A DNA stretch of 12,689 bases from an uncultured Actinomycetes bacterium (GTDB taxonomy: Bacteria; Actinomycetota; Acidimicrobiia; IMCC26256; PALSA-555): assembly GCA_937927875.1 (NCBI GenBank), contig CALEYV010000127.1, positions 1 to 12,689 on the forward strand, read 5' to 3'. The notes beneath the pieces were generated by a model. The model was given only the letters and a program-made list of their open reading frames with translations, ran no database searches and had not been told where the DNA came from. Positions within the stretch are counted from its first letter, which is position 1. Every line of letters starts with the position of its first letter. Shown here piece by piece: positions 1 through 6,292 of this stretch. Both the position numbers and the translations under genes were made by a program.

Positions 1-34
1 CTCCCGGGCCCCGGTTCCCCAGTAGCCCCGGGAG
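1..34. repeat. GC-rich inverted repeat at window edge, possible terminator or operator
   Basis: CTCCCGGG at 1-8 is a perfect reverse complement of CCCGGGAG at 27-34, giving an 8-bp stem with an 18-base loop. It lies just before the promoter of the TraR/DksA-like gene. There is no T-run after the right arm, so a classical intrinsic terminator is not supported. It could be the end of an upstream unit, an operator, or chance in very GC-rich DNA; the upstream gene is outside the window. Confidence 0.2.
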
Positions 35-44
35 GGGCCGGCGG

Positions 45-56
45 TACCATTGCCGG
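45..56 (+). promoter_or_regulatory. -10 box and leaderless-type promoter for the TraR/DksA-like gene
   Basis: TACCAT at 45-50 fits the actinobacterial TANNNT -10 consensus, and a 6-base spacer (TGCCGG) leads directly to the ATG at 57. Transcription would be expected to begin at or next to the start codon. No convincing -35 hexamer is visible. The only purine-rich run (GAGGGG, 32-37) is about 20 bases from the ATG, too far for a Shine-Dalgarno site. Confidence 0.6.
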
Positions 57-395
57 ATGCCCGAGACGTCTCACGCGCCCCTGCGCGCCCAGCTGAAGGA
101 GGAGCAGCAGCGCCTGCGGGACCGGCTGGCCGAGCTCGGCCACGGGGGCAACGGCAGCCTCACCTTCGACGACGGCTTCGCCGACTCCAGCCAGGTGACC
201 GCGGAGCGGGCGGAGATCGAGGCGCTGGCCGGCACCCTCAACGAGACGCTCACCGAGATCGACGAGGCCCTCCAGAAGTTCGACGCCGGCACCTACGGGC
301 GCTGCGAGCGGTGCGGCGGCAAGATCGCCGACGCCCGGCTCGAGGCGATGCCGGCCGCCCGCCTCTGCATCACCTGCGCCTCCCAGTCGCGCTGA
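57..395 (+). CDS. TraR/DksA-family C4 zinc-finger protein
   Basis: This 112-residue protein has an N-terminal helical, charged region (about 10-75) that probably forms a coiled coil, followed by a C-terminal zinc finger with Cys83, Cys86, Cys104 and Cys107. The CxxC-x17-CxxC spacing is that of DksA. The segment at 37-50 between the two helical arms carries Asp38, Asp39 and Asp43, where DksA has acidic tip residues that reach into the RNA polymerase secondary channel. Family members bind RNA polymerase and alter promoter response, in DksA together with ppGpp; whether this shorter protein does so is inference. The ATG at 57 is chosen because of the -10 box just upstream; an overlapping ORF from 50 in another frame is an Arg/Pro-rich shadow. 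It heads a unit with the M50 protease, whose GTG begins 3 bases after this stop. Confidence 0.9.
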   Translation: MPETSHAPLRAQLKEEQQRLRDRLAELGHGGNGSLTFDDGFADSSQVTAERAEIEALAGTLNETLTEIDEALQKFDAGTYGRCERCGGKIADARLEAMPAARLCITCASQSR

Positions 396-398
396 CGG

Positions 399-1046
399 GT
401 GCCGCTGCGCGAGGGGCTCATCCTCTTCGGCTGCCTCGTCGTCGCGGTCATCCTCCACGAGGTCAGCCACGGGGTGGTGGCGTGGTGGCTCGGTGACGAC
501 ACCGCCAAGCGGGCCGGGCGCCTCACGCTGAACCCGGTGCCGCACATCGACCCCTTCGGCTCGATCCTGCTGCCGGCCATGGGGGCGATCGCCGGGCTCC
601 CGATCTTCGGGTACGCCAAGCCGGTCCCGATCAACCCGACCCGGCTCCGCCACCCCCGCCGCGACCTCATCCTCGTGAGCCTGGCCGGCCCGACCACGAA
701 CCTGCTGCTCATGGCCGTCGCCGCGCTCGTCGCGCGGGCGATCCACGACAGCGCCGGCGCGCCGCCGGGCGCGGTCGACCAGTCGACGCCGAGCCTGCTG
801 CTCGAGATCGTCTTCTTCTTCGCGCTCGTGAACCTCCTGCTCGGGGTGTTCAACCTGCTGCCGATCCCGCCCCTCGACGGCTCGGCGCTGCTCGAGCGGG
901 TGCTGCCGGCGGCGTGGCTGCCGACCTGGTACCGGATCCGGCCCTACGGCCTGCTGGTGCTCATCGTGATCGTGTTCAGCACCAACGTCGTCGGCAGCGT
1001 CGTCCGTCCGTTCTACGACGCGCTGTACAACTTCGTCCTGACGTGA
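399..1046 (+). CDS. Site-2 protease family (M50) integral membrane metalloprotease
   Basis: This 215-residue protein carries the two zinc-binding motifs of intramembrane site-2 proteases: HEVSH at 20-24 (His20, Glu21, His24) in the first hydrophobic helix, and a late PPLDG motif with Asp160. Other hydrophobic segments lie at about 51-73, 90-113, 134-153 and 183-200. There is no PDZ domain, and it is much shorter than RseP, so it resembles the compact M50 proteins often annotated as YwhC or Rip3-like. Such enzymes cleave transmembrane helices within the bilayer; the substrate cannot be told from sequence. The NPVPHIDPFGSI segment (45-56) and GYAKPVPIN (71-79) are typical of this subgroup. The GTG at 399 follows the previous stop by 3 bases with no Shine-Dalgarno, and its stop overlaps the next gene's GTG in GTGA, so translation is probably coupled in both directions. 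Confidence 0.92.
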   Translation: MPLREGLILFGCLVVAVILHEVSHGVVAWWLGDDTAKRAGRLTLNPVPHIDPFGSILLPAMGAIAGLPIFGYAKPVPINPTRLRHPRRDLILVSLAGPTTNLLLMAVAALVARAIHDSAGAPPGAVDQSTPSLLLEIVFFFALVNLLLGVFNLLPIPPLDGSALLERVLPAAWLPTWYRIRPYGLLVLIVIVFSTNVVGSVVRPFYDALYNFVLT

Positions 1047-1576
1047 GACGCGTCCTGCACCTGGCCCGCCGGTTCTTCGGCGCGCTGCGGCCGGGTGGCC
1101 CGAAGCCGGCCGACGCGGCGTGGGTGGCGGGCGTCCTCACGCCTGAGGAGCTCGGGCTGTGGTCCCGGATGCCGAGCCACGACCGTCGCCACTCGGTGCT
1201 CGTGGCGCGTCGGGTCGAGCGGGCGCTCGCCGGCACCGACGCCGCCGACGACCCGCGCTGGCTCGCCGCCGCGCTGCTGCACGACGTCGGCAAGCTCGAC
1301 GCCGGGCTGTCCGTGTTCGGGCGGGTCGTCGCCACCGTCGCCGGCGGCGCGGCCGGCCACGAGTGGGCGGAGCCGTGGTCGACCAAGCGCGGCTTCACGC
1401 GCCGGGTCGGCCTGTACTTGCGCCACCCTGAGCTCGGCGCGACCCGGATCCGCGTCGCGGGCGGGCGCGAGGAGGCGGCCCGCTGGGCCGACGCCCATCA
1501 CGACGCCTCGACGTGGCACGAGACCGGCATCCCGCCCGACGTGGTCGACGCGCTGGCGGCCGCCGACGACGACTGA
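1043..1576 (+). CDS. HD-domain protein with HD-GYP-like His pattern but no GYP motif
   Basis: This predicted 177-residue protein starts at GTG 1043 inside a GTGA overlap with the protease stop; the longer open frame from 914 would run back through protease coding sequence and is rejected. Core HD metal-site residues are visible: His50, His80-Asp81 in LLHDVGK (78-84), and a terminal Asp cluster (175-177). Further histidines follow in the order seen in HD-GYP domains: His128 in HPELG (128-132) and His152-His153 in AHHD. The GYP signature is absent, and the segment after the His pair reads STWHETGIPPDVVDA. HD proteins are metal-dependent phosphohydrolases or phosphodiesterases; a nucleotide substrate is likely, but c-di-GMP cleavage should not be assumed. 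The first 30 residues are basic and partly hydrophobic (LHLARRFFGALR), possibly membrane-associated. Its stop is 5 bases from the end of convergent trpS. Confidence 0.85.
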   Translation: MRRVLHLARRFFGALRPGGPKPADAAWVAGVLTPEELGLWSRMPSHDRRHSVLVARRVERALAGTDAADDPRWLAAALLHDVGKLDAGLSVFGRVVATVAGGAAGHEWAEPWSTKRGFTRRVGLYLRHPELGATRIRVAGGREEAARWADAHHDASTWHETGIPPDVVDALAAADDD

Positions 1577-1581
1577 GCCGG

Positions 1582-2571
1582 CTACGGGCGGGGGAGCAGC
1601 CCGGCCGCCTGGCGGGCCCGGGCCAGCACCTTGGTCGCGATCGACTCCGCCTTCTCGGCCCCGGTGGTGAGGGCGGCGTCGACGGTGGCGGGGTCGTCGA
1701 CCAGCGCCGCGTAGCGAGCCTGGAGCGGGGCGAGGAACTCGACCACCGCGTCGGCGACCGCCTGCTTCAGCGCGCCGTACCCCTGGCCCGCGAAGTCGGG
1801 CGCGACGTCGGCCACCGGCCGGTCGGTCGTGGCGGCCAGGATCTGGAGCAGGTTCGCGACGCCGGGCTGGCGGGCCGGGTCGTAGGCGACCTCCGAGCCG
1901 GAGTCGGTGACCGCCGACCGCACCTTCTTCGTCACCAGCTCGGGCGGGTCGAGCAGGGTCAGGGTGCCCTGCGGGGACGCCGACGACTTCGACATCTTGG
2001 CGGTCGGCTGCTGCAGGTCCATGATACGCGCCGCCACCGGCGGGATCGCGGCCTCGGGGACGACGAACGTCTTCCCGTACCGGTGGTTGAAGCGCAGCGC
2101 CACGTCGCGGGCCAGCTCCAGGTGCTGGCGCTGGTCGTCGCCGACCGGGACCCGCTCGGCGTCGTAGAGGAGGATGTCGGCCGCCATGAGCACCGGGTAG
2201 TCGAACAGCCCGGCGCTGGCCGACTCCTGGCTCTCGGCCTTCTCCTTGAACTGGGTCATGCGGCGCAGCTCCCCGAACGTCGCGACGCAGTTCAGGATCC
2301 ACGTCAGCTCGGTGTGGGCCGGCACGTGGCTCTGCACGAAGAGGGTGCAGCGCTGCGGGTCGAGGCCGGCCGCCAGCAGCAGGGCCGCGGTGCGGCGGGT
2401 CCGCTCGGGGAGCTCGGGCGGGTCGTAGGGGACGGTCAGCGCGTGCAGGTCGACGACGCAGTAGAGGGCGTCGTCGGCGTCCTGGGCCGCGACCCAGTGC
2501 CGCACCGCACCGAGGTAGTTCCCGAGGTGCATCTCGCCGGTGGGCTGGATGCCCGACAGGACCCGTGCCAT
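1582..2571 (-). CDS. trpS: Tryptophanyl-tRNA synthetase
   Basis: This 329-residue class I aminoacyl-tRNA synthetase charges tRNA-Trp with tryptophan in the cytoplasm. The N-terminus has SGIQPTGEMHLGNYLGAV, containing the HIGH-type signature (HLGN, 15-18). The second signature is KMSKS at 192-196. The PVGDDQ segment (142-147) and the preceding ADILLYDAE stretch are characteristic of TrpRS. The length matches the bacterial family (about 325-340), and the ATG at 2571 sits directly before the conserved opening residues. It is transcribed alone, divergent from scpA and convergent with the HD-domain gene. Trp synthetase next to scpAB is an arrangement I recall from other bacteria. The large ORFs on the opposite strand over this gene are shadows. 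Confidence 0.97.
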   Translation of the reverse strand: MARVLSGIQPTGEMHLGNYLGAVRHWVAAQDADDALYCVVDLHALTVPYDPPELPERTRRTAALLLAAGLDPQRCTLFVQSHVPAHTELTWILNCVATFGELRRMTQFKEKAESQESASAGLFDYPVLMAADILLYDAERVPVGDDQRQHLELARDVALRFNHRYGKTFVVPEAAIPPVAARIMDLQQPTAKMSKSSASPQGTLTLLDPPELVTKKVRSAVTDSGSEVAYDPARQPGVANLLQILAATTDRPVADVAPDFAGQGYGALKQAVADAVVEFLAPLQARYAALVDDPATVDAALTTGAEKAESIATKVLARARQAAGLLPRP

Positions 2572-2586
2572 CGCGGGGCCACGGTA
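2572..2586 (-). promoter_or_regulatory. -10 box and near-leaderless promoter for trpS
   Basis: Read on the minus strand, TACCGT (2586 to 2581) is followed by 9 bases (GGCCCCGCG) and then the ATG at 2571. With a transcription start 6-7 bases after the -10, the 5' leader would be only two or three bases. There is no Shine-Dalgarno and no room for an attenuator or T-box. This is the longest spacer of the six promoters seen here. Confidence 0.5.
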
Positions 2587-2614
2587 GTGGCGCGTCGCCC
2601 AGACACCGGCCCGG

Positions 2615-2627
2615 TATCTTGCCGATG
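2615..2627 (+). promoter_or_regulatory. -10 box and leaderless-type promoter for scpA
   Basis: TATCTT at 2615-2620 is the best match to TATAAT in the window. It stands 4 bases before the ATG at 2625 and 7 bases before the second ATG at 2628. Usual -10 to start-site spacing favours transcription from about 2627-2628, hence initiation at the second ATG. No -35 hexamer is evident. It lies back-to-back with the trpS promoter, with 28 bases between the two -10 boxes. Confidence 0.6.
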
Positions 2628-3440
2628 ATGCCCTACGAGGTGCGCACCGCCGTCTACGAGGGTCCCTTCGACCTGCTGCTGCACCTCATCCTGCGCCAGG
2701 AGGTCGACCTCTTCGAGGTGTCGCTCTCCACCATCATCGACGAGTACCTCGCCGAGCTCGACCGGATGGAGTCGCTCGACCTCGAGCTCGCCACCGAGTT
2801 CCTCCTCATCGCGGCGACGCTCGTCGAGCTGAAGGCCCGCCGGCTGCTGCCGATCCCCGAGGACCTCGAGCTCGACGAGGAGCTGCTGCGCTTCGAGGAG
2901 CGCGACCTGCTGCTGGCCCGGCTCCTCGACTGCAAGACGTTCAAGGACGCCGCCGCCGCGCTCAGCTCGCTCATGCGGGTCGCCGACCGCAGCCTCCCGA
3001 GGGTCGCCGGCCCCGAGGAGCCGTTCCGCTCCCTCGTGCCCGACCCCCTCGAGCGGCTCCGCCTGTCGCGCCTGCGCGACGCGGCCCGGCGGATGCTGGC
3101 CCCGAAGCCGACGCCGCACGTCGAGGCCGACCACATCGCGCCGATCCGGGCCAGCGTCGCGGAGGCGATCGACGTGGTACTGGACGCGCTGCCCGAGGCG
3201 CGGGCGGTGTCGTTCCGGGAGCTGACCCGCGGCGCGGTGGAGCGGCTCGACATCATCGTGCGGTTCCTCGCCGTCCTCGAGCTCTACAAGCAGGGTGTCG
3301 TCGACCTCGACCAGCCGACGACGTTCGGGGAGCTGTCGGTCCGGCGGCTGCAGAGCGGCGAGCTGCTCGACGCGGCCAGCATCGCGGACTGGGACGCGCC
3401 GGCCGCCACGCCCGCGCCGGCCGCCGAGCCGGGCCGTTGA
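2628..3440 (+). CDS. scpA: Segregation and condensation protein A (kleisin)
   Basis: ScpA is the kleisin subunit that bridges the SMC dimer and, with ScpB, forms the condensin that compacts and segregates the chromosome. This 270-residue protein opens with the family hallmark YEGPFDLLLHLILRQEVDL, part of the N-terminal domain that binds the SMC neck, followed by long acidic helices (about 20-100), a variable middle, and a C-terminal winged-helix region (about 175-240, around VSFRELTRG and VRFLAVLELYKQG) that binds the SMC head. The last 20 residues are Ala/Pro-rich. ATG 2628 is preferred by -10 spacing; 2625 adds one Met, and the in-frame ATG at 2565 is rejected because it lies inside the trpS start and upstream of the -10. 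It overlaps scpB in TTGA, as expected for partners made in fixed ratio. Confidence 0.95.
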   Translation: MPYEVRTAVYEGPFDLLLHLILRQEVDLFEVSLSTIIDEYLAELDRMESLDLELATEFLLIAATLVELKARRLLPIPEDLELDEELLRFEERDLLLARLLDCKTFKDAAAALSSLMRVADRSLPRVAGPEEPFRSLVPDPLERLRLSRLRDAARRMLAPKPTPHVEADHIAPIRASVAEAIDVVLDALPEARAVSFRELTRGAVERLDIIVRFLAVLELYKQGVVDLDQPTTFGELSVRRLQSGELLDAASIADWDAPAATPAPAAEPGR

Positions 3441-4072
3441 GCGACGCCGAGTCGCCGCTCGACGCGGTCTTCGCCGTCGACGCCCGCCGCGCCATCGAGG
3501 CGGTGATCGTCGCCGCCACCGAGCCGGTCGAGGCGCGCTTCCTCGCCGAGCTGGTCGAGCTGGCGCTGGAGGACGTGGAGCGGCTCTGCGCGGAGTTGGC
3601 CGCCGAGTACGAGGAGGAAGGCCGCGGGTTCATGCTGGCCCGGGTCGCGGGCGGCTACCGGCTGCAGACCCACCCCGACCTGGCGCCGTACGTCGAGCGG
3701 TTCGTGCTCGAGGGCCAGCACGTGCGGCTGTCCGGGCCCGCGCTCGAGACGCTCGCCATCGTCGCCTACAAGCAGCCGGTGTCGCGCGCCCAGGTGTCGG
3801 CGATCCGGGGCGTCGACGTCGAGAGCACGCTCCAGACCCTCGTCGCGCGCGGCTACGTCGACGAGATCGGACGCGACCCGGGCCCCGGGACGGCCGTCCT
3901 CTACGGCACGACGACCGCGTTCCTCGAGCGGCTCGGCCTCGACTCGCTGCACGACCTGCCCCCGCTCGGCGACTTCGTGCCCGACGCCGGCACCGTCGCC
4001 GCGCTCGAGCGAGGCCTGCGCCTCTCCGACGACCCGATGGCCGGTGAGCACACCGAGACGGTCGACGGCTGA
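3437..4072 (+). CDS. scpB: Segregation and condensation protein B
   Basis: ScpB dimers bind the middle of ScpA and complete the SMC-ScpAB complex. The 211-residue protein has two predicted winged-helix modules: an N-terminal one (about 15-90, ending near GGYRLQTHPDL) and a second with the family signature LSGPALETLAIVAYKQPVSR, continuing into IRGVDVESTLQTLVARGY and GRDPGPGTAVLYGTT. The LPPLGDFVPD segment near 174-183 is also typical. The TTG at 3437 is chosen because it forms a TTGA overlap with the scpA stop, and no ATG occurs before the conserved core. No Shine-Dalgarno precedes it, so it probably relies on reinitiation after scpA. The C-terminal tail of about 30 residues is acidic and probably disordered. 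Confidence 0.95.
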   Translation: MSDAESPLDAVFAVDARRAIEAVIVAATEPVEARFLAELVELALEDVERLCAELAAEYEEEGRGFMLARVAGGYRLQTHPDLAPYVERFVLEGQHVRLSGPALETLAIVAYKQPVSRAQVSAIRGVDVESTLQTLVARGYVDEIGRDPGPGTAVLYGTTTAFLERLGLDSLHDLPPLGDFVPDAGTVAALERGLRLSDDPMAGEHTETVDG

Positions 4073-4075
4073 GCG

Positions 4076-4804
4076 ATGGCGGACGCCGAGCGCGTCCAGA
4101 AGGTGCTGGCCCGGGCCGGCTTCGGGTCCCGACGGCAGGCCGAGGACCTGGTGCGCGCGGGCCGGGTCACCGTCGACGGCTCGGTGGCGCGCCTCGGGGA
4201 CCGGGTCGACCCGGCCGCGGCGAGCGTGTGCGTGGATGGCGTGCCGGTGCCGACCGCGCCCGACCTCGTCTACTACCTCCTGCACAAGCCGGCCCGGGTG
4301 GTCACGACCGCCCACGACCCCGAGGGCCGGCGCACCGTCGTCGAGCTGGTGCCGGCCGAGCCGAGGGTGTTCCCGGTCGGGCGGCTCGACTACGACACCG
4401 CGGGCCTGCTGCTGCTGACCAACGACGGGCAGCTCGCGCAGCTGCTCGCCCACCCGCGCCACGGGGTCGCGAAGACCTACCTGGCCGAGGTGGTCGGGGC
4501 GCCGACCCGGGGCGAGCTCCGGCAGCTGCGGGAGGGCGTGACGCTCGACGACGGGGTCACCGCGCCGGCCCGGGCCCGGCTGGTCGGCACCCACCGCGAC
4601 GCGGCCGCGGTCGAGCTGACGATCCACGAGGGGCGCAACCGGCAGGTGCGCCGGATGCTCGAGACGCTGGGCCACCCGGTCACGCGGCTGGTGCGCACCC
4701 GCATCGGGCCCCTCCACGACGACCGGCTGCGTCCGGGCGCGTGGCGCCACCTCACCACCGGCGAGGTGCGCGCGCTCTACGAGGCCGCCACCGTCACCGA
4801 ATGA
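4076..4804 (+). CDS. rluB: RsuA/RluB-family rRNA pseudouridine synthase
   Basis: This 242-residue enzyme would isomerise a specific uridine in rRNA to pseudouridine. An N-terminal S4 RNA-binding domain (about 4-50, with VQKVLARAGFGSRRQAEDLV) is followed by the catalytic domain. The family signature GRLDYDTAGLLLLTNDG begins at 102, with the catalytic Asp at 105. The later EGRNRQVRRMLETLGHPVTRL block is the conserved C-terminal motif. RluB modifies helix 89 of 23S rRNA and RsuA modifies 16S rRNA; sequence alone does not separate them firmly, but an rluB type next to scpAB is the common arrangement as I recall it. The ATG lies 3 bases after the scpB stop. The protein ends 40 bases before aroH, which has its own promoter box. 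Confidence 0.93.
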   Translation: MADAERVQKVLARAGFGSRRQAEDLVRAGRVTVDGSVARLGDRVDPAAASVCVDGVPVPTAPDLVYYLLHKPARVVTTAHDPEGRRTVVELVPAEPRVFPVGRLDYDTAGLLLLTNDGQLAQLLAHPRHGVAKTYLAEVVGAPTRGELRQLREGVTLDDGVTAPARARLVGTHRDAAAVELTIHEGRNRQVRRMLETLGHPVTRLVRTRIGPLHDDRLRPGAWRHLTTGEVRALYEAATVTE

Positions 4805-4830
4805 CGCCCGGCGCGCGCTTCGGTCCCCGC

Positions 4831-4844
4831 TAACCTGCCCGCAC
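4831..4844 (+). promoter_or_regulatory. -10 box and leaderless-type promoter for the aroH unit
   Basis: TAACCT at 4831-4836 fits TANNNT and is followed by 8 bases (GCCCGCAC) and the GTG at 4845. It lies in the 40-base gap after the rluB-type gene, the only intergenic space on the plus strand between 2628 and 8905. No Shine-Dalgarno or -35 is visible. There is no room for a leader peptide or attenuator, so regulation of this aromatic unit by transcript attenuation here is unlikely. Confidence 0.55.
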
Positions 4845-5207
4845 GTGAGACTGCAGGCGCTGCGCGGCGCGATCACCTGCGACGAGAACACGAAGTCGGA
4901 GATCACCGCCAAGACCCAGCAGCTGGTCCAGGAGCTCCTCACCCGCAACGAGCTCGCGCACGACGACCTGGTCAGCATCATCTTCACCGCCACCGAGGAC
5001 CTCACCGCCGAGTTCCCGGCCACCGCCGCCCGCGAGCTCGGCCTCGGTGACATCCCGCTGCTCTGCGCCCGGGAGCTGGCCATCGACGGCAAGCTGCCCC
5101 GGGTGATCCGGGTCCTCGTCCACTGCTACTCGGACCGGCCGCGCGGCGAGCTGCACCACGTCTACCTGGGCGCGGCCCGGACGCTGCGGGACGACCTGCC
5201 CGAGTGA
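4845..5207 (+). CDS. aroH: Chorismate mutase, AroH class
   Basis: This 120-residue protein matches the small trimeric AroH-class mutase (Bacillus subtilis type) rather than the all-helical AroQ class. It converts chorismate to prephenate, the first committed step towards tyrosine and phenylalanine. Counterparts of the B. subtilis active-site residues are visible: Arg7 in LRGAIT, Glu77 in CARELA, Arg89 in VIRVLVH and Tyr107 in HHVYLGA. TATEDLTAEFPATAAREL (48-65) is also diagnostic. The GTG at 4845 puts Arg7 at the same number as in B. subtilis and sits just after the promoter box. Its stop overlaps the tyrA GTG as GTGA, so the enzyme making prephenate is coupled directly to the one using it. 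Confidence 0.95.
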   Translation: MRLQALRGAITCDENTKSEITAKTQQLVQELLTRNELAHDDLVSIIFTATEDLTAEFPATAARELGLGDIPLLCARELAIDGKLPRVIRVLVHCYSDRPRGELHHVYLGAARTLRDDLPE

Positions 5208-6292
5208 CCCGGATCGGGATCGTCGGCACCGGGCTCATCGGCGCGTCGGTCGGGCTCGCCCTCCGGCGCGACGGCGCGACGGTCGCCGGGCACGACGCCG
5301 ACCCCGCCCGCGCCGAGGCGGCCCGGGTCCTGGGCGCGCTCGACGAGGCGGGGGCCGACGTGGCCTCGGTCGCCCGGGACGCCGACCTCGTCGTCGTCGC
5401 GGTGCCGGTCGGGGCGGTCGCCGGCCTGGTGGTCGAGGCCCTCGACGCCGGCGCGGCCGCGGTCACCGACGTCGGCTCGGTGAAGGCGCCCATCGTCGAC
5501 GAGGTCGAGGCGGCCCGGCCGGCGGTGGCGGCCCGGTTCGTCGGCGGCCACCCGATGGCCGGCTCCGAGCAGGACGGGCTCGACGGCGCCGACCCCGACC
5601 TCTTCCTTGGCGCGACGTGGGTGCTCACGCCGACCGAGCGGACCGACGCCACCGCGTTCGCCGCCGTGCGCCGGCTCGTCGCCGGGCTCGGCGCGGAGGT
5701 GATCGCGGTGACGCCCGCCGACCACGACCGCCTCGTCGCCATGGTCAGCCACGTGCCGCAGCTCGCCGCCACCACGCTCATGGACGTCGCCGCCACCGGA
5801 GGCGGCGAGCACGCCACCCTGCTGCGCCTCGCCGCGGGCGGGTTCCGCGACATGACGCGCATCGCGTCCGGTCACCCCGGCATCTGGCCCGACATCTGCG
5901 TCGAGAACCGCGACGAGATCGTCGCCGCGCTCGACCACTACGTGCAGGCGCTCACCGAGGTGCGGTCCCTCGTCGCCGGCCGCGACCGGGACGGTCTCCT
6001 CGACCTGCTCGAGCGGGCGCGCGCCGCCCGTCGCCGGCTCCCGGTGGGCGCGCCGACCGGCGAGCCGCTGGTCGAGCTGCGGGTGCCGGTCCCGGACCGT
6101 CCCGGCGTCCTGGCCGAGGTGACGACCCTCGCCGGCTCGATGGGCATCAACATCTCCGACATCGACATGGCGCACTCGGTCGAGGGCGGCGGCGGGGTGC
6201 TCGTCCTGCTGCTGCCGGCCCGCGACCTCGACGCCTTCGAGCAGGCGCTCACCGACCGCGGCTACCACCACGCCCGCCGGCTGCTGCCGTGA
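5204..6292 (+). CDS. tyrA: Prephenate dehydrogenase with C-terminal ACT domain
   Basis: TyrA oxidatively decarboxylates prephenate to 4-hydroxyphenylpyruvate, the tyrosine branch. The 362-residue protein starts with a Rossmann fold (GTGLIG, 8-13), then GGHPMAGSEQDG with His116 and SHVPQL with His183, both conserved in the family, and the helical dimerisation region GGFRDMTRIASG (212-223). A C-terminal ACT domain (about 289-355, with DRPGVLAEVTTLAGSMGINI) is the likely site for feedback by tyrosine or another amino acid; that is inferred from family behaviour. NAD versus NADP use, and prephenate versus arogenate preference, are not settled by what I can see. The GTG start lies in a GTGA overlap with aroH, and the stop overlaps aroA in the same way. 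Confidence 0.95.
   Translation: MTRIGIVGTGLIGASVGLALRRDGATVAGHDADPARAEAARVLGALDEAGADVASVARDADLVVVAVPVGAVAGLVVEALDAGAAAVTDVGSVKAPIVDEVEAARPAVAARFVGGHPMAGSEQDGLDGADPDLFLGATWVLTPTERTDATAFAAVRRLVAGLGAEVIAVTPADHDRLVAMVSHVPQLAATTLMDVAATGGGEHATLLRLAAGGFRDMTRIASGHPGIWPDICVENRDEIVAALDHYVQALTEVRSLVAGRDRDGLLDLLERARAARRRLPVGAPTGEPLVELRVPVPDRPGVLAEVTTLAGSMGINISDIDMAHSVEGGGGVLVLLLPARDLDAFEQALTDRGYHHARRLLP

Noticed and set aside
1615..1624. Palindrome GGCCCGGGCC near the 3' end of trpS, considered as a bidirectional terminator
   Set aside because: It is inside coding sequence, has no loop and no T-run, and short GC palindromes are common by chance here.
1013..2302. 429-residue minus-strand open frame crossing trpS and the HD gene
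   Set aside because: It overlaps trpS in another frame and is Arg/Gly/Pro-rich with no motif. TrpRS signatures settle which frame is used.
2565..2624. Upstream ATG for scpA at 2565
   Set aside because: It would start within the trpS coding end and before the TATCTT box. The added 20 residues are not like ScpA, whose conserved region begins right after the second ATG at 2628.
3284..5092. 602-residue minus-strand open frame over scpB, rluB and aroH
   Set aside because: It lies opposite genes with clear family motifs, has Arg/Gly/Pro/His-rich low-complexity composition and no recognisable domain. Long antisense open frames are expected in DNA this rich in GC.
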